Positions 9,028 to 18,713 are shown, counted from the stretch's first letter. The stretch: DNA of 64,000 nt from Lachnospiraceae bacterium (GCA_024399135.1 JAKSHY010000018.1:1-64000), one strand, 5' to 3'. Program-made: numbers and translations. Notes: generated by a model from the sequence alone, not told the origin.

Positions 9028-9654
9028 GTGAAGCATGTAGTAATTACAATTGCAAGAGGATTTGGCAGTGGCGGAAAAGCTATAGGAGTAGCGCTTTCAG
9101 AACAGTTAGGAATACCTTGCTACGAAAAAGAAATTTTAAGGATGGCATCTGATAAAAGTGGAATAAGTCAGGCACTATTTGAGGAAACAGATGAAAAACT
9201 CAAGAGATCATTTCTTAAGAGAGTGATAGGTTCAACACCATCAAACTATACAGTTGAACCATCAGACAAAAAATTTATACATGATAATAATCTTTTCAAT
9301 ATTCAGAGAAAAATTATTGAAGAGTTGGCTAATACAGAGAGCTGCATAATCGTTGGAAAATGTGCTGACTATGTATTAGAAAATAGAAAAAATGTAATTA
9401 AAGTATATGTTGATGCTCCTATGAGCTCATGCATCAGATCCATAAAGGAAAGGATGGGTGTGGGTGATATGGAAGCCATTCGAATCATCAACAAGACAGA
9501 TAAGTATCGATCGGATTATTACAAGTACTATACAGGTGGAAGAGATTGGAAAAACCCAATCTATTATGACATATGTCTTAATTCAGGTACTCTTGGAAGA
9601 AAGAAGTGTATTGAGATAATAAAAGAATTATATGAGGAACGAAAAGCAAAGTAA
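9028..9654 (+). CDS. Cytidylate kinase-like family protein
   Basis: A 208-residue P-loop protein starting with GTG at 9028, behind GGGAGG. It matches the cytidylate-kinase-like family seen in many Clostridia. The phosphate-binding region reads ARGFGSGGKAIGVALSEQLG, and a lid-like segment with basic residues follows (SIKERMGV). It is not the housekeeping Cmk, being shorter and lacking the CMP-binding insert. The physiological substrate is unknown. Its place inside an ABC-importer operon suggests a regulatory or small-molecule kinase role. Confidence 0.75.
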   Translation: MKHVVITIARGFGSGGKAIGVALSEQLGIPCYEKEILRMASDKSGISQALFEETDEKLKRSFLKRVIGSTPSNYTVEPSDKKFIHDNNLFNIQRKIIEELANTESCIIVGKCADYVLENRKNVIKVYVDAPMSSCIRSIKERMGVGDMEAIRIINKTDKYRSDYYKYYTGGRDWKNPIYYDICLNSGTLGRKKCIEIIKELYEERKAK

Positions 9655-9672
9655 GCGATAGGAGGGCATAAT

Positions 9673-10545
9673 ATGTTTTTTCAGCATCTGTTAAACGGAT
9701 TAATTATAGGTGGAATATATGCGATGGTTGCCCTTGGATATTCGATGGTATATGGAGTACTCCAAATTGTTAACTGGGCACATGCAGATGTTCTTATGTT
9801 TGGAACCTTCATAGGAATGCTATTAGCTACATTTTTACATGTACCAGTCATAGCAATGGTCCTTTTGGCTGCACTATTTACAGCAATTTTAGGTATGGCA
9901 GTTGAGAGGGTGGCCTATCGACCAATTAAATCAGCAAATAGAAGAATGGCAGTGCTTGTTAGTGCTCTTGGAATGTCAACATTCTTACAGAATTTAGCAC
10001 AGCTAGTATTTGGAAGTGGTACAAGACAATTTAAGGTTTTTGATACAAATGCATACGAAATTGGAGGAATGAAAATTACGGGAATGCAGATTTTGATTTT
10101 ATCAGTAACTGCAGTGATGCTCTTAATTCTCTATATCATGGTCTATCGTACAAAGCTTGGAATTGCAATGCGAGCCTGCTCAGTAAGTATAGACAATGCA
10201 AAGCTAATGGGAATCAATACCAACATGATTATATCAGGAACCTTTGGTGTAGGAGCTTTTATGGCAGGTGTAGCAGGAATTCTGGTTGGTAATTACTACA
10301 ACGCAGTATATCCCACAATGGGATATCTATTAGGTATGAAGGCATTTGCAGCAGCAATACTTGGAGGAATCGGTTCTATACCAGGAGCAGTATTTGGAGG
10401 CTTCATAATTGGAGTAATAGAAAGCTTAGGAGCTGGATATATATCCTCGGCATATAGAGATGCCTTTTCATTCCTAGTAATGATTTTGATTTTGATTATT
10501 AGACCAGCAGGTCTCTTAGGTGCTAAGCACATAGACAAGGTGTAG
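9673..10545 (+). CDS. livH: Branched-chain-type ABC importer permease LivH
   Basis: A 290-residue membrane permease with about eight hydrophobic segments. Family marks include NGLIIGGIYAMVALGYSMVYG at the start, MRACSVSIDNAKLMGIN in the cytoplasmic EAA-like loop, and AAILGGIGSIPGAVFGGFIIG. AGGAGGG precedes the ATG. It pairs with the LivM-type permease downstream. Confidence 0.93.
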   Translation: MFFQHLLNGLIIGGIYAMVALGYSMVYGVLQIVNWAHADVLMFGTFIGMLLATFLHVPVIAMVLLAALFTAILGMAVERVAYRPIKSANRRMAVLVSALGMSTFLQNLAQLVFGSGTRQFKVFDTNAYEIGGMKITGMQILILSVTAVMLLILYIMVYRTKLGIAMRACSVSIDNAKLMGINTNMIISGTFGVGAFMAGVAGILVGNYYNAVYPTMGYLLGMKAFAAAILGGIGSIPGAVFGGFIIGVIESLGAGYISSAYRDAFSFLVMILILIIRPAGLLGAKHIDKV

Positions 10546-10570
10546 GGACGGCTACAAGGGAGGAAGCATT

Positions 10571-11569
10571 ATGAGCAAGATCAAAGAGTTAATTAATAAA
10601 ATAAAAAAAATAAGACTTAGTAAGATGCAGAAGCTAGTAGCATTAATTGCTCTTATAGCACTTATAGTAGCTTTTCCATACATGGTTAATGATAAATACA
10701 CGATTCATGTTTTTATACTTTGCGCTATGTATGCCTGCCTCACCTTATCACTCAACTTGATAATAGGCTGGTCAGGACAGTTTTCTTTAGGACATGTCTG
10801 CTTCTATGGAATGGGTGCTTATGTAACTACGCTGCTTATGATGAATTTTGGTATGAACTTCTTCTTGGCAACACTAATAAGCATAGTTTTTACAAGCACA
10901 TTTGCAATGCTTTTGTGTCTGCCAACTCTTAAGTTAAGAGGAGATTACCTAGCTGTAATTACTCTTGGATTTGGAGAGGTATTTAGACTGTTTTTGACCA
11001 ATGAAGTTGACTTGACAAAGGGTCCTGCAGGTATTCCATCGATTCCTGATCCTGTCATATTTGGATATGCGATAAAAGGAAAGCAGGCATATTTCTATTT
11101 CATTATGATTTTATTAGTTGCCTTTATAGCGTTTATGAAAAAATTCAATAATTCTGGCTTTGGAATGGCAATGATGACAGTTAATGAAGATGATATAGCA
11201 GCTACAGCGATTGGACTTAATACAAAAAAATATAAGCTTTTAGGCTTTGGAATTGGCGGTGGAATGGCAGCACTTATGGGTAGTTTTTATGCGGTATATA
11301 TGGGAATGATTTCACCTACTTCATTTGCCTATGCTGAATCAATAAAAATGGTGTCAATGGTGGTGCTCGGTGGTATGGGCTCAATACCTGGCTCAATATT
11401 AGGAGCATTTTTATTAACTGCATTACCGGAGCTGTTAAGAGCATTCTCAGAATACAGAATGGTTTTATATGGAGCTCTCATGGTAGTTATGATGATATTT
11501 AGACCAGAAGGTATGTGGTCAAGAGCAAGCAGATTAAAGAATGAGTACAAAATTAAGGCTGAGAAATAA
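10571..11569 (+). CDS. livM: Branched-chain-type ABC importer permease LivM
   Basis: A 332-residue permease with about nine membrane segments. Family hallmarks are SLNLIIGWSGQFSLGHVCFY, LRGDYLAVITLGFGEVFRL and VLGGMGSIPGSILGAF. The short basic N-terminal extension is normal for LivM. GGGAGG lies upstream. It is the second half of the transmembrane pore. Confidence 0.93.
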   Translation: MSKIKELINKIKKIRLSKMQKLVALIALIALIVAFPYMVNDKYTIHVFILCAMYACLTLSLNLIIGWSGQFSLGHVCFYGMGAYVTTLLMMNFGMNFFLATLISIVFTSTFAMLLCLPTLKLRGDYLAVITLGFGEVFRLFLTNEVDLTKGPAGIPSIPDPVIFGYAIKGKQAYFYFIMILLVAFIAFMKKFNNSGFGMAMMTVNEDDIAATAIGLNTKKYKLLGFGIGGGMAALMGSFYAVYMGMISPTSFAYAESIKMVSMVVLGGMGSIPGSILGAFLLTALPELLRAFSEYRMVLYGALMVVMMIFRPEGMWSRASRLKNEYKIKAEK

Positions 11570-11599
11570 ACTATATTCAACTAAAAGGGAGGAAGCACT

Positions 11600-12385
11600 A
11601 TGAACGAAATCCTCGAGACAAAAGGGGCGACAATAAGATTTGGTGGTTTGACTGCAGTAGATGGTGTCGATCTTGTTCAAAAGAAGGGTGAAATATTATC
11701 ACTGATAGGACCAAATGGTGCTGGAAAGACAACTCTGTTTAACCTATTGACAGGAGTATATAAATGTACTTCGGGTAATATTTTCTTTGACCATAAGAAT
11801 ATTACTGAGATGAAGGCTCATGAGAGGACTAAGCTTGGAATAGCAAGAACCTTCCAGAATATTAGACTTATTAGGAGCATGACAGTTTTAGAAAACGTAA
11901 TAATAGCGCATCCGGACTGTAATGAGGAAAAATTCATGGATGCATTATTTAGACCTAAAAAGACAAAAGAGATAAGACGTAAGGTGGTTGAGGAATGTGA
12001 AGCGCTGCTTGAGATAGTAGGACTATGTGATATGGAAGATGAGATGGCTACAAGCCTTCCTTATGGCAAGCAAAGATTGCTTGAGATAGCAAGAGGACTT
12101 GCAACTAAGCCGATGCTACTACTTTTAGATGAGCCCGGTGCAGGTATGAACAATTTTGAAAAAGAGGAGCTTACCACAGTAATCAGACATATCACGGATG
12201 TGATGAAGATTACAGTACTGATAATAGAACATGATATGAAATTTGTCATGGGAATATCAGACAGAATTATAGTTTTAGATCATGGACAGAAAATAGCAGA
12301 AGGTCTTCCAGAAGAGATTCAGAAAAATTCAAGGGTAATAGAAGCATACTTGGGTTCAGGTGAATTTAAAGATGAAGAAGAGTAG
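11600..12385 (+). CDS. livG: Branched-chain-type ABC importer ATPase LivG
   Basis: A 261-residue ATP-binding subunit. Walker A is GPNGAGKTT near residue 39, the Q-loop region is FQNIRLIRSMTVLENV, and the signature-like segment is LPYGKQRLLEIARGLA. Walker B is LLLLDEPGAGMN, and a switch histidine lies in IIEHDMKFV. LivG-type ATPases carry a C-terminal extension, present here. GGGAGG lies upstream, and the gene is 30 bp after livM. Confidence 0.93.
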   Translation: MNEILETKGATIRFGGLTAVDGVDLVQKKGEILSLIGPNGAGKTTLFNLLTGVYKCTSGNIFFDHKNITEMKAHERTKLGIARTFQNIRLIRSMTVLENVIIAHPDCNEEKFMDALFRPKKTKEIRRKVVEECEALLEIVGLCDMEDEMATSLPYGKQRLLEIARGLATKPMLLLLDEPGAGMNNFEKEELTTVIRHITDVMKITVLIIEHDMKFVMGISDRIIVLDHGQKIAEGLPEEIQKNSRVIEAYLGSGEFKDEEE

Positions 12386-12394
12386 GAGTGTCTT

Positions 12395-13111
12395 ATGGGA
12401 AAAATACTAGAAGTAAAAGATTTATCAGTAAATTATGGTGTCGTTCCTGCCTTGAGAGATATTTCCTTTCATGTGGATGAAGGCGAGGTAGTTGCACTGA
12501 TAGGACCAAATGGTGCAGGTAAGACTACTACCATGCATACAATATCAAAGCTAATTAAACCTAAGAGTGGAGAGATATTATATTGTGGCAAATCAATAGT
12601 TAATGAAGAACCTCACAATCTGGTATCAATGGGAATATCACAGGTGCCAGAAGGAAGAGGAATTTTCCAGCCACTTACAGTTGCGGAAAATATAGAAATA
12701 GGTGCCTACCTTAGAAAGGATAAAGAAGGTATAAAGCGGGATAAGGAATGGGTATATGACTTATTCCCTAGATTAAGAGAAAGAATGAAGCAGATAAGCG
12801 GTACATTATCAGGTGGAGAGCTACAGATGCTTGCTATGGCTAGGGCTTTAATGGCCAGACCCAAACTGCTCCTTCTTGATGAGCCATCAATGGGTCTTGC
12901 ACCAGTAATTGTTGAAGATATTTTTCACATTATTAAGAAAATTAATAAAGACCAGCATACCACAATTCTACTAGTAGAGCAGAATGCACAGATGGCACTT
13001 ACAGCATCTACTAGAGCCTACATCATTGAGGTAGGACAGATAATAAGAGAAGGAAGTTCTAAGGAGCTAAAGAGTGACGACCAGATTCAGAAGTCATACT
13101 TGGGACTATAA
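12395..13111 (+). CDS. livF: Branched-chain-type ABC importer ATPase LivF
   Basis: A 238-residue ATP-binding subunit. Walker A is GPNGAGKTT, and SQVPEGRGIFQPLTVAENI is a LivF hallmark. The signature is LSGGELQMLAMARAL and Walker B is LLLLDEPSMGLAP. The start lies 9 bp after livG, so the two are translated together. Confidence 0.93.
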   Translation: MGKILEVKDLSVNYGVVPALRDISFHVDEGEVVALIGPNGAGKTTTMHTISKLIKPKSGEILYCGKSIVNEEPHNLVSMGISQVPEGRGIFQPLTVAENIEIGAYLRKDKEGIKRDKEWVYDLFPRLRERMKQISGTLSGGELQMLAMARALMARPKLLLLDEPSMGLAPVIVEDIFHIIKKINKDQHTTILLVEQNAQMALTASTRAYIIEVGQIIREGSSKELKSDDQIQKSYLGL

Positions 13112-13181
13112 CTAAAAGTTTTATTTGTATTTTGAACGATAGCACCTTAAGGGGCTAAATAATAGAAAAGAGGAAAGTGTG

Positions 13182-14348
13182 ATGAAGGATTTTTTGTTTA
13201 AGCTTCCGACGAAAATTGTATATGGAGTGAATTCTTCACTTAACCTAAAGCCAATACTTGATGAGTATGGAATAAGTAAGGTGATGGTAGTTACAGATGC
13301 TGGAATTGCGGGAACAGATGGCTTTAAGGCCTTGGTTGATGGTCTGAAAAATCAGGGAGTTGAATACGTAATATTTTCTGATGCAGTGGCAGATCCCCCG
13401 ATTGAAGCAGTAGATGAGGCTGCCGGAATTTTGAAGGAGTCAGGTGCTGATGGAGTGATTGCTGTTGGTGGAGGAAGCTCAATTGATACTTCAAAAGCAA
13501 TGTGTATGCTAGTGACAAATGAAGGCTCTGTACGTGAGTATTTATTCGGAGGTACAAAGACAGTTACTAATAGACCCATACCACTTATTGCAGTTCCAAC
13601 TACAGCAGGGTCTGGCTCTGAAGTGACTGCAGCAAGCGTAATCACAGATAACCAAAGAGATATAAAGCTGTCGGTTACACATGAATACCTTATGCCCCTT
13701 GTAGCTGTAGTAGATCCTATGATGCATGTGGGAATGCCCCCTATGATTACAGCTAGTACAGGAATGGATGCGCTTACTCACGCTATAGAAGCTTATGTAT
13801 CACTAAATGCGGAACCAATTAGTGACATGTATGCGACAACAGCTATTAAGATGATTGGCGAAAATATACGTACTGCAATGTATAATCCAACAAACATAGA
13901 AGCCAGAGGAAACATGGCTATAGCATCAGTGCTTGCTGCAGCAGCTTTTGTGAATGCAGGACTTGGTGCGGTACATGGAATATCACAGTCTATGGGTGGA
14001 ATAGCACATACTCCTCATGGAATTGGTAATTCATTATTACTCCCTTATGTAATGGAATTAAATGTAGCTGGAAATCCTGGCAAATTTGCAAAAATAGCAG
14101 AGCTTTTGGGAGAGGATATCACAGGATTATCAATAAGAGATGCAGCAGATCTATCAATAGAAGCAGTAAAGCAGATGTCAAAAGATTTACGAATTCCAAG
14201 TTCACTTAAGGAACTTGCAATACCCGTAACTGAGGACATGTTTGACACTATTGTAGATGGCACCATGGGATACAGACTTTTGGCCGTGAATCCAGTAAAG
14301 GTAAGACGCGAAGATGTATATGAGATATTAAATAAAGCAAATCACTAA
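13182..14348 (+). CDS. Iron-containing alcohol dehydrogenase
   Basis: A 388-residue group III (iron-type) NAD(P)-dependent alcohol dehydrogenase. The dinucleotide motif is GGGSSIDTSKAM near residue 97. Metal ligands are in DALTHAIEAYVS and HGISQSMGGIAHTPHG. Relatives reduce aldehydes such as succinic semialdehyde or oxidise hydroxy acids. The ATG at 13182 follows GAGGAAAG; a GTG one codon upstream is the alternative. Beside an aminotransferase it could reduce the aldehyde produced by transamination. Confidence 0.88.
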   Translation: MKDFLFKLPTKIVYGVNSSLNLKPILDEYGISKVMVVTDAGIAGTDGFKALVDGLKNQGVEYVIFSDAVADPPIEAVDEAAGILKESGADGVIAVGGGSSIDTSKAMCMLVTNEGSVREYLFGGTKTVTNRPIPLIAVPTTAGSGSEVTAASVITDNQRDIKLSVTHEYLMPLVAVVDPMMHVGMPPMITASTGMDALTHAIEAYVSLNAEPISDMYATTAIKMIGENIRTAMYNPTNIEARGNMAIASVLAAAAFVNAGLGAVHGISQSMGGIAHTPHGIGNSLLLPYVMELNVAGNPGKFAKIAELLGEDITGLSIRDAADLSIEAVKQMSKDLRIPSSLKELAIPVTEDMFDTIVDGTMGYRLLAVNPVKVRREDVYEILNKANH

Positions 14349-14365
14349 TTGAGGAGGATGAAAAA

Positions 14366-15652
14366 ATGGCAGAAGTAATGAAATTTGAAGATTTTAAGGA
14401 ATATCTAAATCCGGTTTTTTATAAGCATACAGACCTGATTGCTAAGAAGGCAAAGGGCTGTTACCTATGGGATATTAATGGTGAAAAGTATCTTGACTTT
14501 GTACAGGGTATTGCAGTAAATGCCATGGGTCATAACTATCAGCCGATAGTAGATGCGATAAAGGATCAGGCAGAGAACCTTGTAAATGCTTCGTTTAACT
14601 TAGTTAACTACGAGTCAACCTTGATGCTTGCAAAAAAGCTTGCTGCAAAGACCCCCACGGGCTTAACATCTATTTTCTTTTCAAATGGTGGTGCAGAGGC
14701 TACAGATTCAGCGTTAAAACTTGCAATGGCTTATTCAGGCAGAAGTGCTGGTATTGCATTTATGGGTTCCTTCCATGGTCGTACCTGCGGCGCAACAGCT
14801 ATTACTGGCTCAAATTCAAAATATAGAAGGCATTATGAAGGGCTTATGGGAAATGTATATTTTACTCCATATCCTGGAAGGGATTTATGCCCACCAGAGA
14901 TTGAAGCAGATAAGCGTGGTGAATATGCACTATTTGAGCTTAAGAAGTTACTTAGATACATAGTATGCCCAGAGGATGTTGCTTACATCTATATGGAGCC
15001 TGTAATGGGTGAAGGAGGATACGTGGTACCTCCAAAGGGCTTTATGCAGGAGGTTAGAAAAATCTGTGATGAGCATGGAATACTGCTTATCTATGACGAA
15101 ATTCAGTCAGGATTTGGAAGAACTGGTAAGATGTGGGCTTCAGAAAATTTTGATGTGATTCCAGATATTATGACATGTGGAAAGGCAATTGCAGGTGGAC
15201 TTCCAATGTCTGCTGTAATTACAAGACCTGATATCGCAGAAAAGTGGCCAATTGGTACTCATGGTACTACATTTGGCGGAAATCCTGTAGCTGCAGCAGC
15301 CGGCTGTGTAGTAATAGATCAGTTTGAGGATGGTAGCTTACTTAAAAATGTAAATGAGATGGGTGATTATTTAAGAGCAGAGCTTAAGAAACTTCAGGCA
15401 AAGTATCCAATTATCTATGATGTAAGAGGTTTAGGTCTTATGACAGCTATAGAGTTTGCTAAAGAGGATGGAACTCCTGCTCCAGAGATTTGGGCTAAAG
15501 TTAAGGCAGGATGCTTTAAGAGACATATGCTTACCCTTAACTGTGGCGTGCATGGAAATGGAATGAGATTTGCTACTCCACTTAATGTAACAAAGGAAGA
15601 AATTGATGAAGGTCTTGCAATTCTTGAAGAGGCAATGAAGGAGCTTGACTAG
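14366..15652 (+). CDS. Class III pyridoxal-phosphate aminotransferase
   Basis: A 428-residue aminotransferase of the 4-aminobutyrate / acetylornithine group. The cofactor-binding region includes SNGGAEATDSALKLA and GSFHGRT. Asp of YDEIQSGFGRTG contacts the pyridine ring, and the Schiff-base lysine is in TCGKAIAGGLP. Class III enzymes usually move omega-amino groups, leaving aldehydes. That suits the iron alcohol dehydrogenase 18 bp upstream. GAGGAGG precedes the start. Confidence 0.9.
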   Translation: MAEVMKFEDFKEYLNPVFYKHTDLIAKKAKGCYLWDINGEKYLDFVQGIAVNAMGHNYQPIVDAIKDQAENLVNASFNLVNYESTLMLAKKLAAKTPTGLTSIFFSNGGAEATDSALKLAMAYSGRSAGIAFMGSFHGRTCGATAITGSNSKYRRHYEGLMGNVYFTPYPGRDLCPPEIEADKRGEYALFELKKLLRYIVCPEDVAYIYMEPVMGEGGYVVPPKGFMQEVRKICDEHGILLIYDEIQSGFGRTGKMWASENFDVIPDIMTCGKAIAGGLPMSAVITRPDIAEKWPIGTHGTTFGGNPVAAAAGCVVIDQFEDGSLLKNVNEMGDYLRAELKKLQAKYPIIYDVRGLGLMTAIEFAKEDGTPAPEIWAKVKAGCFKRHMLTLNCGVHGNGMRFATPLNVTKEEIDEGLAILEEAMKELD

Positions 15653-15687
15653 GCTATAAATAAGACTTTACAAGGAGGAAATTAGAT

Positions 15688-16680
15688 ATGGCAAAGGTAC
15701 TATATTACAACATTGATGACAATCTCGATTATGAAAACAAGCTCCTTAAGGAATGGGGAGTAGAGGATGTAGAGCTTATAGAGATAAAAGATCCAAAGGG
15801 TACAGAGAACTTTGTAGACCATATTAATGAAACTAAGGCAGATGGCTTAGTAGTTGAATATGAGCAGGTTACTAAAGAGGTAATGGATAAATGTCCAAAT
15901 CTTAAGATAGTTTCCCTACAGTCTATTGGCTATAACAATGTGGATATTGCAGCAGCTACTGAGAAAAAGATAGCAGTTACTAATATTCCAGGCTTCTGCG
16001 CTGAAGAGGTATCTGTACATGCTATAGGACTTATGATTGATCTTGTGAGAAAGATTACCTTTTTTGATAAATCAGTCAGGGCAGGAAAGTGGGATCCACT
16101 TCTTGGATATAAGACCTACAGGATGACGGGGAAAACATTTGGAATGGTATTTTTCGGTGAGATACCAAAGCAGATGGTTCCAGTTCTTAAGGCTCTGGGA
16201 TTAGAGATATTAGTATATGCGCCTACTAAGACAAAAGAATTTTTAGCTGAGTATGGATGCAAGAAGGCTGATAGCTTAGAAGAGCTATTAAAAGCATCTG
16301 ATTTTGTATCACTACACTGTCCATTAATTAAAGACGTGACCTATCACTTAATTGGTGAAAAAGAGCTAAAGCTGATGAAGAAAGAGGCCTTTCTTATCAA
16401 TACAGCTCGAGGATCAGTAGTTGATGAGCCTGCCTTAGTGAAGGCTTTAAAGGATGGCACAATTAAAGGTGCGGGTATTGATGTAATTGAGGATGAGACA
16501 AATGAAAAGTCAGATTTATTTGAACTCGAAAATGTTGTAATTACACCTCATGCAGCCTTTGTATCAGAGGATTCCTTCTATGATGGAAGAAAGCGTGCCT
16601 TAGAGCAGCTAGTACAGAGATTATCTAAGAAGATTAGACCTACTACCTTAGTAAATAAGGATGTAGAGATAGAGTTTTGA
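15688..16680 (+). CDS. D-isomer-specific 2-hydroxyacid dehydrogenase with altered NAD motif
   Basis: A 330-residue member of the D-2-hydroxyacid dehydrogenase family. Arg of NTARGSVVDE, Glu of DVIEDE and His of TPHAAF are the expected catalytic triad. The Rossmann motif is abnormal: the usual GxGxxG position reads GMVFFGEIPKQ, so the first and last glycines are Phe and Pro. The enzyme may bind its cofactor differently or have lost activity. AAGGAGG precedes the ATG. Confidence 0.85.
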   Translation: MAKVLYYNIDDNLDYENKLLKEWGVEDVELIEIKDPKGTENFVDHINETKADGLVVEYEQVTKEVMDKCPNLKIVSLQSIGYNNVDIAAATEKKIAVTNIPGFCAEEVSVHAIGLMIDLVRKITFFDKSVRAGKWDPLLGYKTYRMTGKTFGMVFFGEIPKQMVPVLKALGLEILVYAPTKTKEFLAEYGCKKADSLEELLKASDFVSLHCPLIKDVTYHLIGEKELKLMKKEAFLINTARGSVVDEPALVKALKDGTIKGAGIDVIEDETNEKSDLFELENVVITPHAAFVSEDSFYDGRKRALEQLVQRLSKKIRPTTLVNKDVEIEF

Positions 16681-16736
16681 TTTCATAAACCCAATAAGGT
16701 TATGTAAAAATATTTAAGAAAAAGGAGAAAACTATT

Positions 16737-17114
16737 ATGAGAACACAGATTACAAGCGAAAAATGCGGAGAATGCCATGGACCATATGCTCTTGGAGTAA
16801 AGATGGGTAATATGATTTTTACTACTCAGATTGGTACAGATATCACAGGTGAGATGGTTGCAGGCGGAATGAAGGAGCAGACAAAGGCTACTATGGAGAA
16901 TGCAAAGGCTGTACTTGAGGCAGCAGGTGCTTCTATGGCTGATGTAGGTCGTGTAACAATCTACATTTCAGATATTAACCTTATTCCTGAGATGAATGAG
17001 GTATATAAGACTTATTTTGAGGAGGGCAACTATCCAGCTCGTTGCTGCACAGAGTGTGTAAAGATGGTTGATGGATGCTTAGTTGAAATGGAGTTTACTG
17101 CAGTTTTGGCATAA
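16737..17114 (+). CDS. RidA family enamine/imine deaminase
   Basis: A 125-residue RidA (YjgF) protein. The family pattern includes GPYALGVKMGNMIFTTQIG, MENAKAVLEAAGASMADV and the arginine of PARCCTECVKM. RidA proteins hydrolyse reactive imines and enamines to keto compounds and ammonia. That fits just before a flavin amino-acid dehydrogenase, which produces such imines. AAGGAG precedes the start. Confidence 0.9.
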   Translation: MRTQITSEKCGECHGPYALGVKMGNMIFTTQIGTDITGEMVAGGMKEQTKATMENAKAVLEAAGASMADVGRVTIYISDINLIPEMNEVYKTYFEEGNYPARCCTECVKMVDGCLVEMEFTAVLA

Positions 17115-17120
17115 GTGTAT

Positions 17121-17192
17121 AGGCAATTGCCTGTAACTATGTGGCAATCGGGTCTATATCACAAAGGGGTGTTATATACTTGGTTGCCTTTT
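17121..17192 (+). promoter_or_regulatory. Hairpin region between ridA and the dehydrogenase genes
   Basis: AGGCAA near 17124 can pair with TTGCCT near 17183, and the latter is followed by TTTTTAT. This is a weak terminator-like element that would lower expression of the downstream dehydrogenase genes. Confidence 0.35.
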
Positions 17193-17220
17193 TATAAGAA
17201 CTAATGATGGAGGTAAATAT

Positions 17221-17526
17221 ATGTGTCTAAGAGTAGATGAGCATTGCATACTTGATGTGGAAAATAAGGCTCCTTTAGTTGAGATAAGTGTTGATGGTAA
17301 TACAATCAAGGCGCATGAGGGTGAACCAATTTTGGCAGCACTTTTATCTAATGGAATTAAGGTTAATAGATATACTGTAAAAAAGCATGAGCCTAGAGGA
17401 TTATTTTGTGGAATAGGTCAGTGCTCTGATTGCTCCATGGTAGTAGATGGAAAGGCAAATGTGCGAACATGCATTACACCAGTTAAGGCTGGAATGGTAA
17501 TAAAGACACAGGATGGCCTTAAGTAA
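17221..17526 (+). CDS. 2Fe-2S subunit of a flavin amino-acid dehydrogenase
   Basis: A 101-residue ferredoxin-like protein with CGIGQCSDCSMVVDG and a fourth cysteine in VRTC. This is the 2Fe-2S pattern of the small subunit of sarcosine/hydroxyproline/opine-type dehydrogenases. It would pass electrons from the flavin subunits. Larger homologues fuse this domain to the FAD subunit; here it is a free gene directly upstream of that subunit. Confidence 0.85.
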   Translation: MCLRVDEHCILDVENKAPLVEISVDGNTIKAHEGEPILAALLSNGIKVNRYTVKKHEPRGLFCGIGQCSDCSMVVDGKANVRTCITPVKAGMVIKTQDGLK

Positions 17527-17564
17527 TAGATTGATAGCTACAGTCAGAATGGAGTGTGATAAAT

Positions 17565-18701
17565 ATGTTAGAAAGAGATGTGTTAGTAGTAGGTGCAGGA
17601 CCTGCAGGACTTGCGGCGTCTATTGAGGCAGCAAAGGCAGGGGCAGATGTATTATTGGTTGATTTAAACATGAAGCCAGGTGGACAGCTTTTTAAACAGA
17701 TTCATAAATTCTTTGGATCAAGTGCTCACAGATCAGGAACTAGAGGCTTTGATATAGGTCTTAAGCTATTAGAGGAAGCAAAGGAAGCAGGCGTTGAAAT
17801 CTGGCTTCAGAGTACAGTAGTCGGAGCCTTCCCTGGAAATTTAATTGCCATTGAAAAAGGTGTAGATGGTGGAGCGAAGGAAGTCATTACCTTAAAGAGC
17901 AAGAAGGTAATTATTGCTACGGGTGCAAGTGAGAATGTGGTTAGATTTAAAGGATGGACTACACCTGGTGTCATGGGTGCGGGTGCGGCTCAGACAATGA
18001 TAAATGTTAATCACGTTAAGCCTGGTAAGAAGATTGTAATGGTTGGTTCTGGAAACGTAGGGCTCATTGTATCATACCAGCTAATGCAGGCTGGTTGTGA
18101 TGTGGTAGCACTAATTGAGGCAGCACCAAAGATTGGCGGATATGCAGTTCATGCAGCAAAAATCAGAAGAGCAGGTGTACCAATTTATACAAAGCATACT
18201 GTAGTAGAGGCTATTCCTGGAGAAGACGGTACGGTGTGTAAGGTTGTAATTGCTCAGGTAGATGATCATTTTAATCCTATCCCAGGTACAGAAGAAACTA
18301 TTGAGGCAGATACAGTTACTATTGGTGCTGGACTTAAGCCAGCAACAGACATGGTAAAGCTTGAAAAATGTCAGCTGACCTTTAATGGACCATTTGGTGG
18401 CTTTATTCCATTGCACAATGATAAGATGGAGACTTCAAAATCAGGTGTATATGTAGCAGGTGATGCGACTGGAGTAGAAGAGGCAAATACAGCACTTGAA
18501 GAGGGTAAGATTGCAGGAATATCAGCAGTGGAATCATTAGGACTAATCTCTCCAAAAGAGGCAGAGAAGAGAAGAATTGAAATATGGGATAGATTAGAGG
18601 CACTTCGTATGGGACCATTTGGTGAGAGAAGACAGCAGGAAAAGGATAATATTTTAAAGGAATATGAAGAAAAAATAGGAACTGCTGTTGAAATGGATTA
18701 A
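17565..18701 (+). CDS. FAD/NAD-type oxidoreductase subunit (alpha) of the dehydrogenase
   Basis: A 378-residue flavoprotein. The N-terminal FAD motif is VVGAGPAGLAASIEAAKAG, and a second dinucleotide fold (VMVGSGNVGLIVSY) lies near residue 170. GVYVAGDATGVEEANTALEEG closes the FAD site. It resembles the alpha subunit of dye-linked proline / D-hydroxyproline dehydrogenases but lacks the BFD domain, which is encoded separately at 19221. GGAGTG precedes the ATG at 17565. Confidence 0.85.
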   Translation: MLERDVLVVGAGPAGLAASIEAAKAGADVLLVDLNMKPGGQLFKQIHKFFGSSAHRSGTRGFDIGLKLLEEAKEAGVEIWLQSTVVGAFPGNLIAIEKGVDGGAKEVITLKSKKVIIATGASENVVRFKGWTTPGVMGAGAAQTMINVNHVKPGKKIVMVGSGNVGLIVSYQLMQAGCDVVALIEAAPKIGGYAVHAAKIRRAGVPIYTKHTVVEAIPGEDGTVCKVVIAQVDDHFNPIPGTEETIEADTVTIGAGLKPATDMVKLEKCQLTFNGPFGGFIPLHNDKMETSKSGVYVAGDATGVEEANTALEEGKIAGISAVESLGLISPKEAEKRRIEIWDRLEALRMGPFGERRQQEKDNILKEYEEKIGTAVEMD

Positions 18702-18713
18702 GGAGGTAATGAC

